A stretch of DNA of 36,830 nt from Shewanella xiamenensis (GTDB lineage Bacteria; Pseudomonadota; Gammaproteobacteria; Enterobacterales; Shewanellaceae), in NCBI RefSeq assembly GCF_014647135.1, contig NZ_BMOP01000035.1, positions 1-36,830 of the forward strand. Direction: 5' to 3'. Of the stretch, positions 1 through 8,038 are shown piece by piece; position 1 is the stretch's first letter, and each line of letters opens with the position of its first letter. Position numbers and translations under genes: made by a program. Below the pieces are notes generated by a model that searched no databases, was not told the DNA's origin, and saw only the letters and a list, made by a program, of their open reading frames with translations.

Positions 1-28
1 TATCTAAACCGATTGTAGTAATCTTCAT
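1..28 (-). CDS. IS110-family transposase/recombinase, N-terminal fragment (runs off the edge)
   Basis: Nine complete codons are visible, MKITTIGLD, starting at ATG 28-26. This opening is characteristic of IS110-family DEDD recombinases, in which the Asp of GLD belongs to the RuvC-like active site. An AGAGGA ribosome-binding-like stretch lies about 11 bases upstream (minus strand). The rest of the gene is outside the window, so whether it is intact cannot be judged. The fragment is identical to the one at the right edge. Confidence 0.75.
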
Positions 29-125
29 AGGTGGACCCGTCCTCTTTCTGATGAGTTTTAGCGACTACATCGTGGCCCATTGCGAGGCCGATTTAAAGTG
101 GATGGGTCCATTCCATTATCCATGA
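1..125 (-). mobile_element. IS110-family element, left end (partial, inverted copy)
   Basis: This is the exact reverse complement of 36704-36828, 125 of 125 bases. On the minus strand it reads: a -10-like GATAAT (115-120), one arm of a stem (100-110), a short hairpin region, the second arm (32-42), then the ATG of a transposase at 28. The element runs off the window's left edge. The family assignment rests on the MKITTIGLD start, typical of IS110/IS1111 recombinases, and on the non-coding leader. The true element tip lies somewhere within about 105-125; the outermost bases may be shared target sequence rather than element. Confidence 0.8.
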
Positions 126-198
126 CCAACAAAACCAAAGGTATTGCTTAGAAATTAAGCTTACCTGGGATATCTTGAACCTTGGCTGAACCATAATC

Positions 199-507
199 TT
201 ACTGCTCGTTACGCATCTCTTGGCATTGAAATCCCTGTTTACGGGAGTCAAAACCACATTTTAGACCGCATTCCCAAGGCACGTTATCGTAAAAAGATGA
301 TTGCTCTTTGGCAAAGTCTCGACAGGCCTCATAGCTGTTGAAATTATCAGTTTTTTTATACTTACCAGAATCATAACCATGGGTATAAATAAAAGATGAC
401 CAAGTTTCTGGGCGCGTGTCTTTCTCCCCTGAGGAGATAAACCAAATCGCGCTGGCAAAACAGGAAAGTAGGATCAATACAAATACAGGTACAACGGGGA
501 ATTTCAT
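199..507 (-). CDS. small exported Cys-containing protein, unknown function
   Basis: This 102 aa protein was not recognised. Residues 1-25 are hydrophobic (MKFPVVPVFVLILLSC and on), giving an N-terminal membrane anchor or signal sequence. The LLSC at 13-16 is a poor but possible lipobox, so a lipoprotein is conceivable. The mature part is polar and holds four further cysteines, in YEACRDF, WECGLKCGF and FQCQE, a number suited to two disulfides in the periplasm. No good Shine-Dalgarno sequence precedes the ATG, so the start is less certain. It stands alone, its 3' end facing the IS copy about 75 bases away and its 5' end divergent from the DUF3016 gene. Confidence 0.6.
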   Translation of the reverse strand: MKFPVVPVFVLILLSCFASAIWFISSGEKDTRPETWSSFIYTHGYDSGKYKKTDNFNSYEACRDFAKEQSSFYDNVPWECGLKCGFDSRKQGFQCQEMRNEQ

Positions 508-777
508 TTTTAATTAGAGGTCATAAAACAGTGTGCGAAGGATAATACTTTTTTAGGTAATATGCGCGTTAAAAAGTCACAAATTAATAACTTTATCCCT
601 TATTGGGTATTGGATACAAAAAGATACGATATCATCTGAAATTTTCTATCATATTTACTAATTTATACAAAAGCTTACTGATTATGTGCTGTTAAGGGGA
701 GCGTTTTGCATTAAGCTCGAGTTCAGGTTAGATTTTGTACGGTATAACGCAGAAACTATTAGGCCTAGGAGGCAAAT
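508..777. promoter_or_regulatory. divergent intergenic region with a candidate promoter for the DUF3016 gene
   Basis: This is an AT-rich 270 bp stretch between divergent genes. A candidate sigma-70 promoter for the rightward gene is TTGCAT (706-711), a 16 bp spacer, and TTAGAT (728-733). TATAAC at 743-748 is an alternative -10. No clear operator was seen. Confidence 0.35.
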
Positions 778-1302
778 ATGAAAGTCCAGTTCCTATTACT
801 CGCCGGTGTGTTGAGTTGCAGTAGTGTGTGGGCCGCCGATGAGGCGAAAACTGACCCTGTGACTGAAGACGGAGTGGTGAAGATTGTTTGGCAAAATCCA
901 AAAGATTTTCGTGATATTAAATCTTCGGGCGAAATTCAGTCCCGTTATGAAAAGCGTTTATTCGATACCTTAACCACAAATATCAATAAAGAAGCCGTAA
1001 AAGTCTTAAAACCGAACCAAAAGTTGGAGATGACAGTTACTGATGTCGACTTAGCGGGCGATATGCGTCCAACCTTTGGGGCGACAGCTGATGATTTACG
1101 GGTGATAAAAGATCTTTACCCACCCCGTATAACCTTTAGTTATCAAGTGCTTGAAAATGACAAAGTGATCATCGCGGGGGATGAAAAACTCTCCGACATG
1201 GGCTTTATGTCCGGCATTCAGTCAGTGAATGACAAGCCATTTATGTATGAAACAAAAATGCTCAGCGATTGGTTGAAAAAAACCGTTGCGCCTAAGTTGT
1301 AG
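778..1302 (+). CDS. DUF3016 domain-containing exported protein
   Basis: This 174 aa protein has a signal peptide (residues 1-20, probable cleavage after VWA; LSC at 12-14 is a weak lipobox alternative). The rest matches, from memory, the DUF3016 family common in Shewanella and related genera. These are periplasmic proteins of unknown function with the typical segments VKIVWQNPKDFRDI and a central MTVTDVDLAGDMRP. The start is well supported by AGGAGG six bases before the ATG. It is a single gene whose 3' end lies 13 bases from the 3' end of the convergent EAL-GGDEF gene, leaving no room for a separate terminator. Function cannot be inferred from the neighbours. Confidence 0.8.
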   Translation: MKVQFLLLAGVLSCSSVWAADEAKTDPVTEDGVVKIVWQNPKDFRDIKSSGEIQSRYEKRLFDTLTTNINKEAVKVLKPNQKLEMTVTDVDLAGDMRPTFGATADDLRVIKDLYPPRITFSYQVLENDKVIIAGDEKLSDMGFMSGIQSVNDKPFMYETKMLSDWLKKTVAPKL

Positions 1303-1315
1303 GCATTAGTCCCAT

Positions 1316-3070
1316 CTAAGCACTCAAGGCTTGAAGAGTCTCTTCTCGTTCTTCTAACAGGCAAAATCCGTTACTTGCGGATTTTGCCTGTTTTTTTGCC
1401 TTGGCACTTAAGGTCGATAGGCTGTGCTCATTGCAGTTAAAGGTATGGGCTGGTGTGAGTACGCCAACGCATAGGCTGATCAACTTGTGATAACAAGCTT
1501 GTCCTTGCCTGTCATCTGCTAGCATCTCTTGGGCTTGCCAATGTTCGGCACTATAGAAGAGAGGTTTATTGGTTTCAAAATCCGTCAATATCCGTTGGCA
1601 ACGATCGATAAGTTGATTGCAGGTACTGATCACCACAAAGTCATCGCCGCCCACATGGCCAATAAAGCAGTTGTCCGTCTTGTATTTCACTAATAGGTTG
1701 GCGACCTCGCAGATCACCTCATCGCCGCGGCAAAAGCCGTAAATATCGTTATAAGGCTTGAACTGACAGAGATCAAAATAGGCCAAGTAGAAAGGCTTTT
1801 GTTGAGTTCTGAGACGTTTTAGTTCTTCTTGGATCGGCACATTACCGGGTAAATCCGTTAAGGGATTGGCATGCCTTGCCATTTTGATCCTGTGCTCTGT
1901 GATCCGCTGGAGCAAATCTTTGGTGTGGCCAATGCCGAGCAACTTGCCACGGCGCAGAATAATAAATTGCTGGGCGACGGTATTGGCGCTCTCTGAGGTC
2001 AATAACTGACTCACAATGGAGAGCGGTTCGTTAGCTTCAATTTGTAGCACTTGGTGATCCATCACCTCGCTAACCGCATGATTTTCATGAAGCGCCCGAC
2101 CATAGGGGGTACTGAAAAGTTCGAGCAGAGTGGCTCGGCTAATAATCCCCAGCGGCAGTTGATCTTGCGCCACAACGACAGCTTGTAAGGTGGGTTGGGT
2201 GCTAAAGGTGTCGCTTAGGTGCTTCAGCTTGAGTGTCGGCACCACTGTTATTGCATTGGTACAGAGGCTTTCAGCGGATTCGCTATATCTTGGCTGAATT
2301 TGGGTGTTGTTAGGGACTAAGGTCGCTTTCATTGTGCGACTTGGTTGTGCCTCTGGACGTCCAAGCAAATAACCTTGGCAATAAACAATTCCTAGCTGTT
2401 TAAGTACGGCTAGTTCTTCTTGGGTTTCAATTCCTTCGGCAATCACTTTACAAGTAAGGCTTTGACAGAGTTCGACAATCGAGCGCACAAACTCTTGTTT
2501 AACTGGGGTCGAATCAATTTGGTGGATAAAGTGCCGATCGATTTTTACATAGTCGGGGGATAACTCTGACCATAGCCGTAAACCCGAATAGCCTGCACCT
2601 AAATCATCAATAGCCGTCATAAATCCTTGGCTACGATAGTGATTCAGGCAAGATTTGAGTAAATCAATGTCATCGGCGGGATATTGCTCCGACAGCTCAA
2701 TTACCACTTGTGAGGGTGAAATCCCGAGTTGTTGCAACAGTTGCAGCGTCATACCTTTAGGGTGAGCCGGATCGAGCAGGGCTTTTGGGGAAATATTGAT
2801 AAACAAGCGCCCTTGAAACTGACGTAGCTTAAATTGCTCCAGCGCAATACGGCGGCATAAGGTTTCTAACTCACTCAACTTGCCTTGATGTTCGGCGGTT
2901 TTAAAGAGGGGAACGGGTGAATATAGTGGGCTGTGTTCTGGCCCACGACTGAGCGCCTCAAAGCCGTGGATCTTATGTTCCAATATATTGAAAATGGGCT
3001 GAAATAGGGGGCTGATTGCCCCCTTCGCAATTATCTTATCAAGCTCTTGTGCTAGATCTAAACTCGTCAT
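1316..3070 (-). CDS. EAL-CBS-GGDEF c-di-GMP signalling protein
   Basis: This 584 aa protein is soluble, with no signal or membrane segment. An N-terminal EAL phosphodiesterase domain (about 10-245) keeps the catalytic set: E38 of FEALSRG, the Asn of FINISPK, the Glu of VIELSE, the DD of IDDLGAGYSG, the Lys of VKIDRHF, the Glu of AEGIET and the Gln of YCQGYLLGRP. A CBS pair follows (about 270-390), a likely nucleotide sensor. The C-terminal GGDEF domain (about 400-565) has GGDDF at 474-478, with Glu to Asp at the fourth position, so cyclase activity is uncertain. The likely net role is c-di-GMP hydrolysis gated by CBS ligand binding and possibly by GTP at the GGDDF domain. It is transcribed alone. 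Confidence 0.9.
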   Translation of the reverse strand: MTSLDLAQELDKIIAKGAISPLFQPIFNILEHKIHGFEALSRGPEHSPLYSPVPLFKTAEHQGKLSELETLCRRIALEQFKLRQFQGRLFINISPKALLDPAHPKGMTLQLLQQLGISPSQVVIELSEQYPADDIDLLKSCLNHYRSQGFMTAIDDLGAGYSGLRLWSELSPDYVKIDRHFIHQIDSTPVKQEFVRSIVELCQSLTCKVIAEGIETQEELAVLKQLGIVYCQGYLLGRPEAQPSRTMKATLVPNNTQIQPRYSESAESLCTNAITVVPTLKLKHLSDTFSTQPTLQAVVVAQDQLPLGIISRATLLELFSTPYGRALHENHAVSEVMDHQVLQIEANEPLSIVSQLLTSESANTVAQQFIILRRGKLLGIGHTKDLLQRITEHRIKMARHANPLTDLPGNVPIQEELKRLRTQQKPFYLAYFDLCQFKPYNDIYGFCRGDEVICEVANLLVKYKTDNCFIGHVGGDDFVVISTCNQLIDRCQRILTDFETNKPLFYSAEHWQAQEMLADDRQGQACYHKLISLCVGVLTPAHTFNCNEHSLSTLSAKAKKQAKSASNGFCLLEEREETLQALSA

Positions 3071-3168
3071 TACTTCTGCCCCCGCAACAATGTTTGCGGA
3101 GTCTATGACTTAGAAATGACAAAATGATGACAATTTGTGCGGCTGAAAATCCACTCGTGGAAATGGAA

Positions 3169-3477
3169 TTAACTTTGCTTTTTAAAGGCGTGCAGCGTTT
3201 GCAGCAGCGCGGCCAGTTGACGCACTAAGGTTTCGAGTGCGACGGGGTCAAGGCTAGTGTGTTGCTGCAATTTAGTTAAGTCATCGACCAGTTCTTGCAC
3301 GTATGGCAAAAAGCGATTGCTTGAAACCATAAACCCTTGTTCGGCTGTAAAGATACTCGTGAATTTTCCATGGCCAGCTTTTTTCAATTCATCTAACTTA
3401 GCGTCGGCATCGATGGCTTGGCGATAGGCGATTTGAAGATTTTCTTTCAGTTGCTCTATAACCTTAGTGTGTGGCAT
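3169..3477 (-). CDS. small helical protein, possibly PriC-like
   Basis: This 102 aa protein has no signal or membrane segment and is predicted almost wholly helical from its heptad-like Leu pattern. The stretch NRFLPYVQELVDDLTKLQQ followed by a Leu-rich helix recalls the N-terminal half of PriC (primosomal replication protein N''), which in E. coli is about 175 aa. If this is PriC it is a short version lacking the basic C-terminal half. That comparison is from memory and weak; the safe call is hypothetical. It lies 98 bases downstream of the EAL-GGDEF start, on the same strand, and is divergent from the TraB/GumN gene with only 48 bases between their starts. Confidence 0.6.
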   Translation of the reverse strand: MPHTKVIEQLKENLQIAYRQAIDADAKLDELKKAGHGKFTSIFTAEQGFMVSSNRFLPYVQELVDDLTKLQQHTSLDPVALETLVRQLAALLQTLHAFKKQS

Positions 3478-3525
3478 AACAGCGTCTCATTGCAAAATTT
3501 GCAGGAATTATAAGGGGCAAAGGAT

Positions 3526-4431
3526 ATGGCAACAAGTCGGTGGCGACTATTACTCGTACTCTTAAGTGTTACGCTGTTTGCAAGTGGGATAACTTGGGCT
3601 GCGCCTTCGGATAAGCCGCCATTTTATCGTGTGCAATGGCTGGGGAAATCTGCTTATCTGCTGGGCTCTATTCATATTGGTCGTGCTGATTTTTATCCTA
3701 TGCCTGCACAAGTTGAGGCGGCGTTCGCCAAATCCAAAGGACTTGTTGTCGAAATCGATATGAATAAGGTTGATAGCCGCGCCTTATTGCAAAAATACGG
3801 TATGGCAAATTCAGCGCAAGGGCTTGATTGGCAAAGTAGAGATAAACAAACAGTCACTACAATGAACCAATATTGTGGGGATAAAGCGAGTTTATGTCAG
3901 TCAATTCAAGCTTTCGCGCCTTGGCTACAGGCATCTCAACTTAATCTATTACGCTACAATGGCTTAGGTTTTAGCACCGATTATGGTGTCGACATGCAGT
4001 TGCTTGGGCGCGGGGATAAGCCCGTTTATGAGTTAGAGACGGCTGAGTCACAGTTTCAATTACTTGCCTCCTTCGATAGTCAAATCCAGTGGGCAATGGT
4101 ACGTGAAGCTATTGATGCGCCGGATGCTGAGCTGCTCTCACTGGTTGATGCATGGCGCAGTGGTGATGAAGCCGCGCTGGATACGCTAATGCAGGAGCAA
4201 CTGGGTGGCGAGGGTGATACACAGATGCTGGATAAAATTCTCTGGCAGCGTAATAAAGTGATGGCTGATGGGATAATAAGATTAATGGGTTCAGTAACTG
4301 CTAGCGAGCCTTTATTTGTGGTGGTGGGAGCGGGCCATGTGGTTGGCGATAAGAGTGTGGTGCAACTCCTTAAGCAGAAGGGCGCGACAGTAACCGCCTG
4401 TTGGCGTGAGCAATGTGACTTATCATACTGA
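3526..4431 (+). CDS. TraB/GumN family protein (COG3735)
   Basis: This 301 aa protein has a signal peptide (residues 1-25, ending ITWA-AP), so it is exported. The family hallmarks are present: YLLGSIHIGR near the N-terminus, the following VVEIDMN strand, a D-YGVDMQLL segment, YELET, and the C-terminal VVVGAGHVVGDKSVVQLL. The family is related to the Tiki-type metal-dependent proteases, whose GS-H and GAGH motifs supply metal ligands. Function in bacteria is not settled. An AAAGGAT lies directly before the ATG, with GGGG further out as an alternative ribosome site. It is a single gene ending at a strong bidirectional hairpin. Confidence 0.85.
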   Translation: MATSRWRLLLVLLSVTLFASGITWAAPSDKPPFYRVQWLGKSAYLLGSIHIGRADFYPMPAQVEAAFAKSKGLVVEIDMNKVDSRALLQKYGMANSAQGLDWQSRDKQTVTTMNQYCGDKASLCQSIQAFAPWLQASQLNLLRYNGLGFSTDYGVDMQLLGRGDKPVYELETAESQFQLLASFDSQIQWAMVREAIDAPDAELLSLVDAWRSGDEAALDTLMQEQLGGEGDTQMLDKILWQRNKVMADGIIRLMGSVTASEPLFVVVGAGHVVGDKSVVQLLKQKGATVTACWREQCDLSY

Positions 4432-4520
4432 TATTTATTGATTTGACTAAGATTGTGCTTGGGACTCTGAATTTTAACGCACTTGGTGCACTGAGTTAGG
4501 GGCAAATCATCGGGTGATTT

Positions 4521-4554
4521 AATAATATAGGACGCCAAGGCGTCCTATATTATT
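4521..4554. terminator. bidirectional terminator, 16 bp perfect stem
   Basis: A perfect inverted repeat, AATAATATAGGACGCC with its complement, is separated only by AA, so the real RNA loop opens to about four bases. AT-rich outer arms give U tracts on both strands. It sits between convergent traB-like and cmoM genes. Confidence 0.85.
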
Positions 4555-4562
4555 TCGCGATA

Positions 4563-5351
4563 TTACTCAGATGCTTGGGACGTTGCAGCACTTTGCCCTA
4601 AAAAATGCACATAACGACCGAGCGAAATATAGGGCTCACGTTGGGAATATTCGAGCTCCATCACCAGCAGTTTTTGATAGTCAAAATCCGCAGCTTGCTG
4701 TTTTTTCAAATAATCGTGAATGACTCGCACGCCCGACTCGCGCTGCAGGGTCATGTGCCATTCGGCAAACCATTGTTTAACATCATGGATATAAAGCGGG
4801 TGCGTTGGTGTGAGGCGTACTTTCTTCTTCACTTTTAGATCGGCGGCCACATAGTCGAAATTACCCGACACCAGCGCATGGAATCGCATCGCTTCTTTAT
4901 TATAAAACATCAGCGAAAACAGCCCATTGGGCTTAAGCATGGTCAATAAGCCTTCCATGGTGGTCTTGGCATCGACTAGCCATTCAACCACGGCATGACA
5001 AAGGATAAGATCGAACATGCCATGTTCAGCAATCGATAAGGCTTGAATGGGCGAATGTACTAAGCTGATGGCCAATGGCGTGTCGCTGGCATCGATTTGC
5101 TCTTTCGCTTGGGCGAGCATTTCAGCGGAAATATCGCACAGTACGACTTCATGTCCGAGACGTGCTAGCTTTTGGCTGAAGTAACCAAAACCGCCGCCGG
5201 CATCTAAAATTCGTAATTTTTTATCGCCAAATTGCGCTAATGCAGGAGCAAGATCGCGCCATAACACGGCAGCACGGATTTCACCTTTAGGCGTGCCATA
5301 AATATTCTTCGCGAATTTTTGCGCGAGTTTATCGAAATTCTTATCTTGCAC
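4563..5351 (-). CDS. cmoM: tRNA 5-carboxymethoxyuridine methyltransferase CmoM (SmtA)
   Basis: This 262 aa class I SAM-dependent methyltransferase makes mcmo5U by methylating cmo5U at wobble position 34 of some tRNAs. It is cytoplasmic. The SAM motif is LDAGGGFGYFS (about 49-59), followed by the acidic VVLCDIS strand. CmoM-specific stretches recognised from E. coli include the N-terminal QDKNFDKLAQKFAKNIYGT, LMFYNKEAMRFHALVSGNFDY, GVRVIHDYL and EPYISLGRY. The start is GTG at 5351, supported by alignment in memory with the E. coli MQDRNF start; the ribosome site is weak. It is single, with a hairpin at its 3' end. Confidence 0.93.
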   Translation of the reverse strand: MQDKNFDKLAQKFAKNIYGTPKGEIRAAVLWRDLAPALAQFGDKKLRILDAGGGFGYFSQKLARLGHEVVLCDISAEMLAQAKEQIDASDTPLAISLVHSPIQALSIAEHGMFDLILCHAVVEWLVDAKTTMEGLLTMLKPNGLFSLMFYNKEAMRFHALVSGNFDYVAADLKVKKKVRLTPTHPLYIHDVKQWFAEWHMTLQRESGVRVIHDYLKKQQAADFDYQKLLVMELEYSQREPYISLGRYVHFLGQSAATSQASE

Positions 5352-5976
5352 GGGTTAACTAAGTTAAAGACTGGGGGCGATAGTGTCGCACAGGCGGCAT
5401 ATTTTCGCACTTTTCCTGTAGCTGCGATGATTGTTGCTTTAGGGGTTGAGTGTAACTTTTTGATTTTAAAGGTAGTAAAAAATCCTACTTTACTTAGGGA
5501 TACCCAGAACTCGATCCTCTAGGGTATAATCATGCCGTTTTCGATAAACCTGACTCTAATATACCCAAGCGACCTGAAGATATGAGTTTCAGAGCGTCTA
5601 GGGGGCTTCAATTCAAGGCGCATCAATGAAGGAATGTGAACACCTTGTGAATTGATGCAACACCGAAGTGGAGTGCCCTAGGCGCTCCGTCTCGGCGGGT
5701 TTTAACGCTCTTTATGCTGTGTTGGTTATTTTTAACTTAGTCCACTAGGTCCGCAAATAACCGCCTTGCCTAAAGAGCGTTACATTCCCGCTGAATCCTC
5801 ATCTTCAGGTTGTTTGGGTATAATTGTCCATTCGGAGAGTCAGCATCAGCCCTTTTAAGACACTGTTTTGCCTGTTTTACACTCGTGATTTTTTGATTTT
5901 CCAGATGTTATGCATCTGTCCGGGGGTATTGCTGGCTATCCGTGCATAGGGATAGTTAATTAAAAGGTACTCAGAC
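5352..5976. other. 625 bp gene-free region holding a MITE-like repeat
   Basis: The first 200 bases hold the divergent promoter area for cmoM and no credible gene; TATAAT at 5524-5529 is -10 like. The centre is occupied by the inverted-repeat element at 5560-5822. The last 150 bases lead to the MaoC-like gene and contain no other obvious structure. The short frame crossing 5319-5522 lacks a ribosome site and overlaps cmoM antisense. Confidence 0.6.
5560..5822. repeat. MITE-like intergenic repeat with 22 bp terminal inverted repeats
   Basis: The left end TATACCCAAGCGACCTGAAG(AT) at 5560-5581 and the right end at 5801-5822 are inverted repeats with 20 of 22 matches. The 263 bp between them is non-coding and rich in nested pairing. 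The 12-mer TAACGCTCTTTA near 5702 pairs perfectly with TAAAGAGCGTTA near 5771. Inside that, GGTTATTT pairs with AAATAACC. In the left half GCATCAAT pairs with ATTGATGC. A TA at each tip could be part of a TA target duplication. Element identity is inferred; only one copy lies in this window. Confidence 0.75.
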
Positions 5977-6840
5977 TTGAATAATGCATATTGTGTTGAA
6001 TTGAACGCGATGCCGTCGCTGTTTTCTCTTTATCGCAAGATTTTCTTTGGCCGTAAACCCGGTTGGGATCAACAGCCGCTGCCTTATATCAAGGTGAGCG
6101 CGCCCAATGTGAAGGTGTCCGAGGCAAAAGTCAGCCAATATGCGCAAGTGTGTGGTTTTGATTTCGACGGTAAAATATTACCTCCCACCTACCTTTATGT
6201 GATGGCATTTCGCCTGCACGCGGTGATTTTTACCCATGATGGCATTACCTTCCCGTTACTTGGGATGATCCATTTAAAGAACCGTATTCAAGTCTATCGC
6301 CCTACCACGGTCGATGACGTGTTTTCCCTAGAATGCGCGCTAACAACCAGCCGTGAAACTGATTCGGGCTTAGAGTTTGAGTTTGTTTCTAAGGCCTTTG
6401 TGGGCGAAGAATTGGTGTGGGAATCGCTATCGACTTACCTCTATCGCATAGAGACTGCCGGTCGTCGCGTCCGTCCACCAAAGGCACTTGAAATGGCTTG
6501 GGACTCGCCTCAATCCTGGGAGTTAAGTGAAGATTTAGGTCGTCGTTATGCCAAAGCGTCGGGTGACTATAACCTGATCCACCTGCATCCCGTGCTGTCG
6601 AAACGTTTTGGTTTTGACCGAGTGCTGGCCCATGGTATGTGGTCTAAGGCGCGCTGCTTAGCGGAATTGATGCCTGAGATTGGTGAGCGCCCCTTTGTGG
6701 TCGATGTTGCCTTTAAGCTGCCGTTACTGATGCCCGCTGAAGTGGGATTTGGTTACGAAAAGTCGCCAGACAAGTGGGTGTTTGAGCTGCGAGACAGTAA
6801 AGGTCGCAGACCGCACCTCAGTGGTGAAGTACAACTTTAA
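5977..6840 (+). CDS. MaoC-like hot-dog fold acyl-CoA hydratase/dehydratase
   Basis: This 287 aa cytoplasmic protein carries the MaoC/hydratase-2 signature in its C-terminal half: YAKASGDYNLIHLHP, then FGFDRVLAHGMWS. The catalytic Asp and His pair are in SGDYNLIH. The N-terminal half resembles a second, degenerate hot-dog repeat, so the monomer probably forms a double hot dog. The likely reaction is reversible hydration of a trans-2-enoyl-CoA or a related thioester; the substrate is unknown. The listed start is TTG at 5977, with AAGG nine bases upstream. The alternative ATG at 6010 (MPSLFSLY) has no ribosome site. It is single, ending at a hairpin shared with the convergent reductase gene. Confidence 0.8.
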   Translation: MNNAYCVELNAMPSLFSLYRKIFFGRKPGWDQQPLPYIKVSAPNVKVSEAKVSQYAQVCGFDFDGKILPPTYLYVMAFRLHAVIFTHDGITFPLLGMIHLKNRIQVYRPTTVDDVFSLECALTTSRETDSGLEFEFVSKAFVGEELVWESLSTYLYRIETAGRRVRPPKALEMAWDSPQSWELSEDLGRRYAKASGDYNLIHLHPVLSKRFGFDRVLAHGMWSKARCLAELMPEIGERPFVVDVAFKLPLLMPAEVGFGYEKSPDKWVFELRDSKGRRPHLSGEVQL

Positions 6841-6851
6841 GCAGGATCAAG

Positions 6852-6876
6852 ATAACGGCGCCGAGTGCGCCGTTAT
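6852..6876. terminator. bidirectional hairpin terminator
   Basis: ATAACGGCGC, loop CGAGT, GCGCCGTTAT: a perfect 10 bp stem between the convergent MaoC-like and aldo/keto reductase genes. The flanking U tract is weak. Confidence 0.7.
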
Positions 6877-6908
6877 TGTTGGTGTTGTTTGAGGGGGATT
6901 TGCGGGGG

Positions 6909-7799
6909 TTAAGGCACGCTGTGTCCGGTTGATGCTTGCCAGATACTAAACCATTGCTGCCGGTCTAATGTGAGCGTCTGCGCGGTCACCGCGGTTTTTA
7001 TCCTCGCGATATTACCACTGCCAATAATCGGTACGGGTCGACTCGGTAACATCCGCACCCAAGCATAAATCACTTGGCTGATATCTTGGGCGCCAATCTC
7101 ATCGGCGATGACTGCTAAGGTTTGTTGCAAGCGAATGGCCTGTGGATGGCTATTGTCAAAGATTTTTCCGCCGCCTAAACAGGACCAAGCCATCGGCCGA
7201 ATGCGCCGCTCCTGACATAAATCGAGACTGCCATCGTGTAAACTCGCCATCATTAGCGGAGAGATCTCCAGCTGATTAGTGACTAAGGGCTCAGTTAATC
7301 TCGACTGCAATAATGACAACTGCGCATTGGTGAAGTTAGATACCCCAAAATGTTGCACTTTCCCAGCTTGTTTTAAGTCAGCAAAGGCATCGGCCACTAG
7401 ATCGGCGTCCATTAAAGGATCGGGCCTGTGGATCAGCAACAGATCTAAATAATCGGTTTTAAACGACTTGAGTGACTGCTCCACGCTGGCAATAATATGC
7501 GCTTTGGAGGTGTCGTAATGGTTCACGTAGCGCTCGGGACGGCAATTGAAGGCGGGTTTTATGCCGCATTTGCTCACTAATTGCATCTGCTGTCTTAATA
7601 CTGGTTTTAGCGCTAATGCTTCGCCGAACAGGGCTTCGCACTGGTATTGGCCGTAAATATCGGCGTGGTCCATAGTGGTCACACCTAGGTCTAAATATTG
7701 TTCTATCAGGTTAAGTCGCTCGGCGGGTGACATTTGCCAACTGTGCATTCGCCAAAAGCCGGCAACAAACTCTGAAAAAGTAAAAGGGGATCCGTTCAT
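6909..7799 (-). CDS. aldo/keto reductase, YdhF type
   Basis: This 296 aa NADPH-dependent oxidoreductase of the AKR (TIM barrel) family is cytoplasmic. The catalytic tetrad is visible: D44 and Y49 in TTMDHADIYG, K77 in LVSKCGIK, and H124 in LLIHRPDP. The nucleotide-binding end IPIIGSGNIARI, in place of the usual IPGT, and the overall sequence fit E. coli YdhF. The substrate is unknown. It is divergent from fhs, with 240 bases between starts, and is transcribed alone. Confidence 0.88.
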   Translation of the reverse strand: MNGSPFTFSEFVAGFWRMHSWQMSPAERLNLIEQYLDLGVTTMDHADIYGQYQCEALFGEALALKPVLRQQMQLVSKCGIKPAFNCRPERYVNHYDTSKAHIIASVEQSLKSFKTDYLDLLLIHRPDPLMDADLVADAFADLKQAGKVQHFGVSNFTNAQLSLLQSRLTEPLVTNQLEISPLMMASLHDGSLDLCQERRIRPMAWSCLGGGKIFDNSHPQAIRLQQTLAVIADEIGAQDISQVIYAWVRMLPSRPVPIIGSGNIARIKTAVTAQTLTLDRQQWFSIWQASTGHSVP

Positions 7800-8038
7800 G
7801 TTGTTTCTCTTTTGGGAATCTGTATTTTGTAGGGTGAAGGGCCTTGGTCGATTTATTTGATGCAGATTAAGGAATCGCTCATTAACCCTTTCGATGGCTA
7901 TATATCTTAAAGCTAATCACCTACTATCCGCCATATTCAATCAGCGGTGGCTGATACAAACTGTTTGCACGCTTTTGTTCCGTATACTCATTTCCTATAA
8001 AAGTTTGTATACCAACGTTCCAGAGGAAAATATTACCC
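7800..8038. promoter_or_regulatory. divergent promoter region, reductase gene/fhs
   Basis: Upstream of fhs, TTGTTC (7975-7980) and TATAAA (7996-8001) are separated by only 15 bp, so this is a weak promoter candidate. TATACT lies at 7983-7988. AGAGGAAAA starts about 15 bases before the fhs ATG. No tetrahydrofolate riboswitch-like structure was seen. Confidence 0.3.

Noticed and set aside
4080..4538. 152-codon frame opposite the TraB/GumN gene
   Set aside because: Wholly antisense to a gene with clear family motifs and through a terminator; Ser- and Ala-rich composition typical of a shadow frame.
5319..5522. 67-codon frame divergent from cmoM
   Set aside because: It overlaps the start of cmoM on the other strand, lacks a ribosome site and has no recognisable protein pattern.
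8000..8038. Tetrahydrofolate riboswitch before fhs
   Set aside because: No matching conserved core or pseudoknot; the leader is too short.
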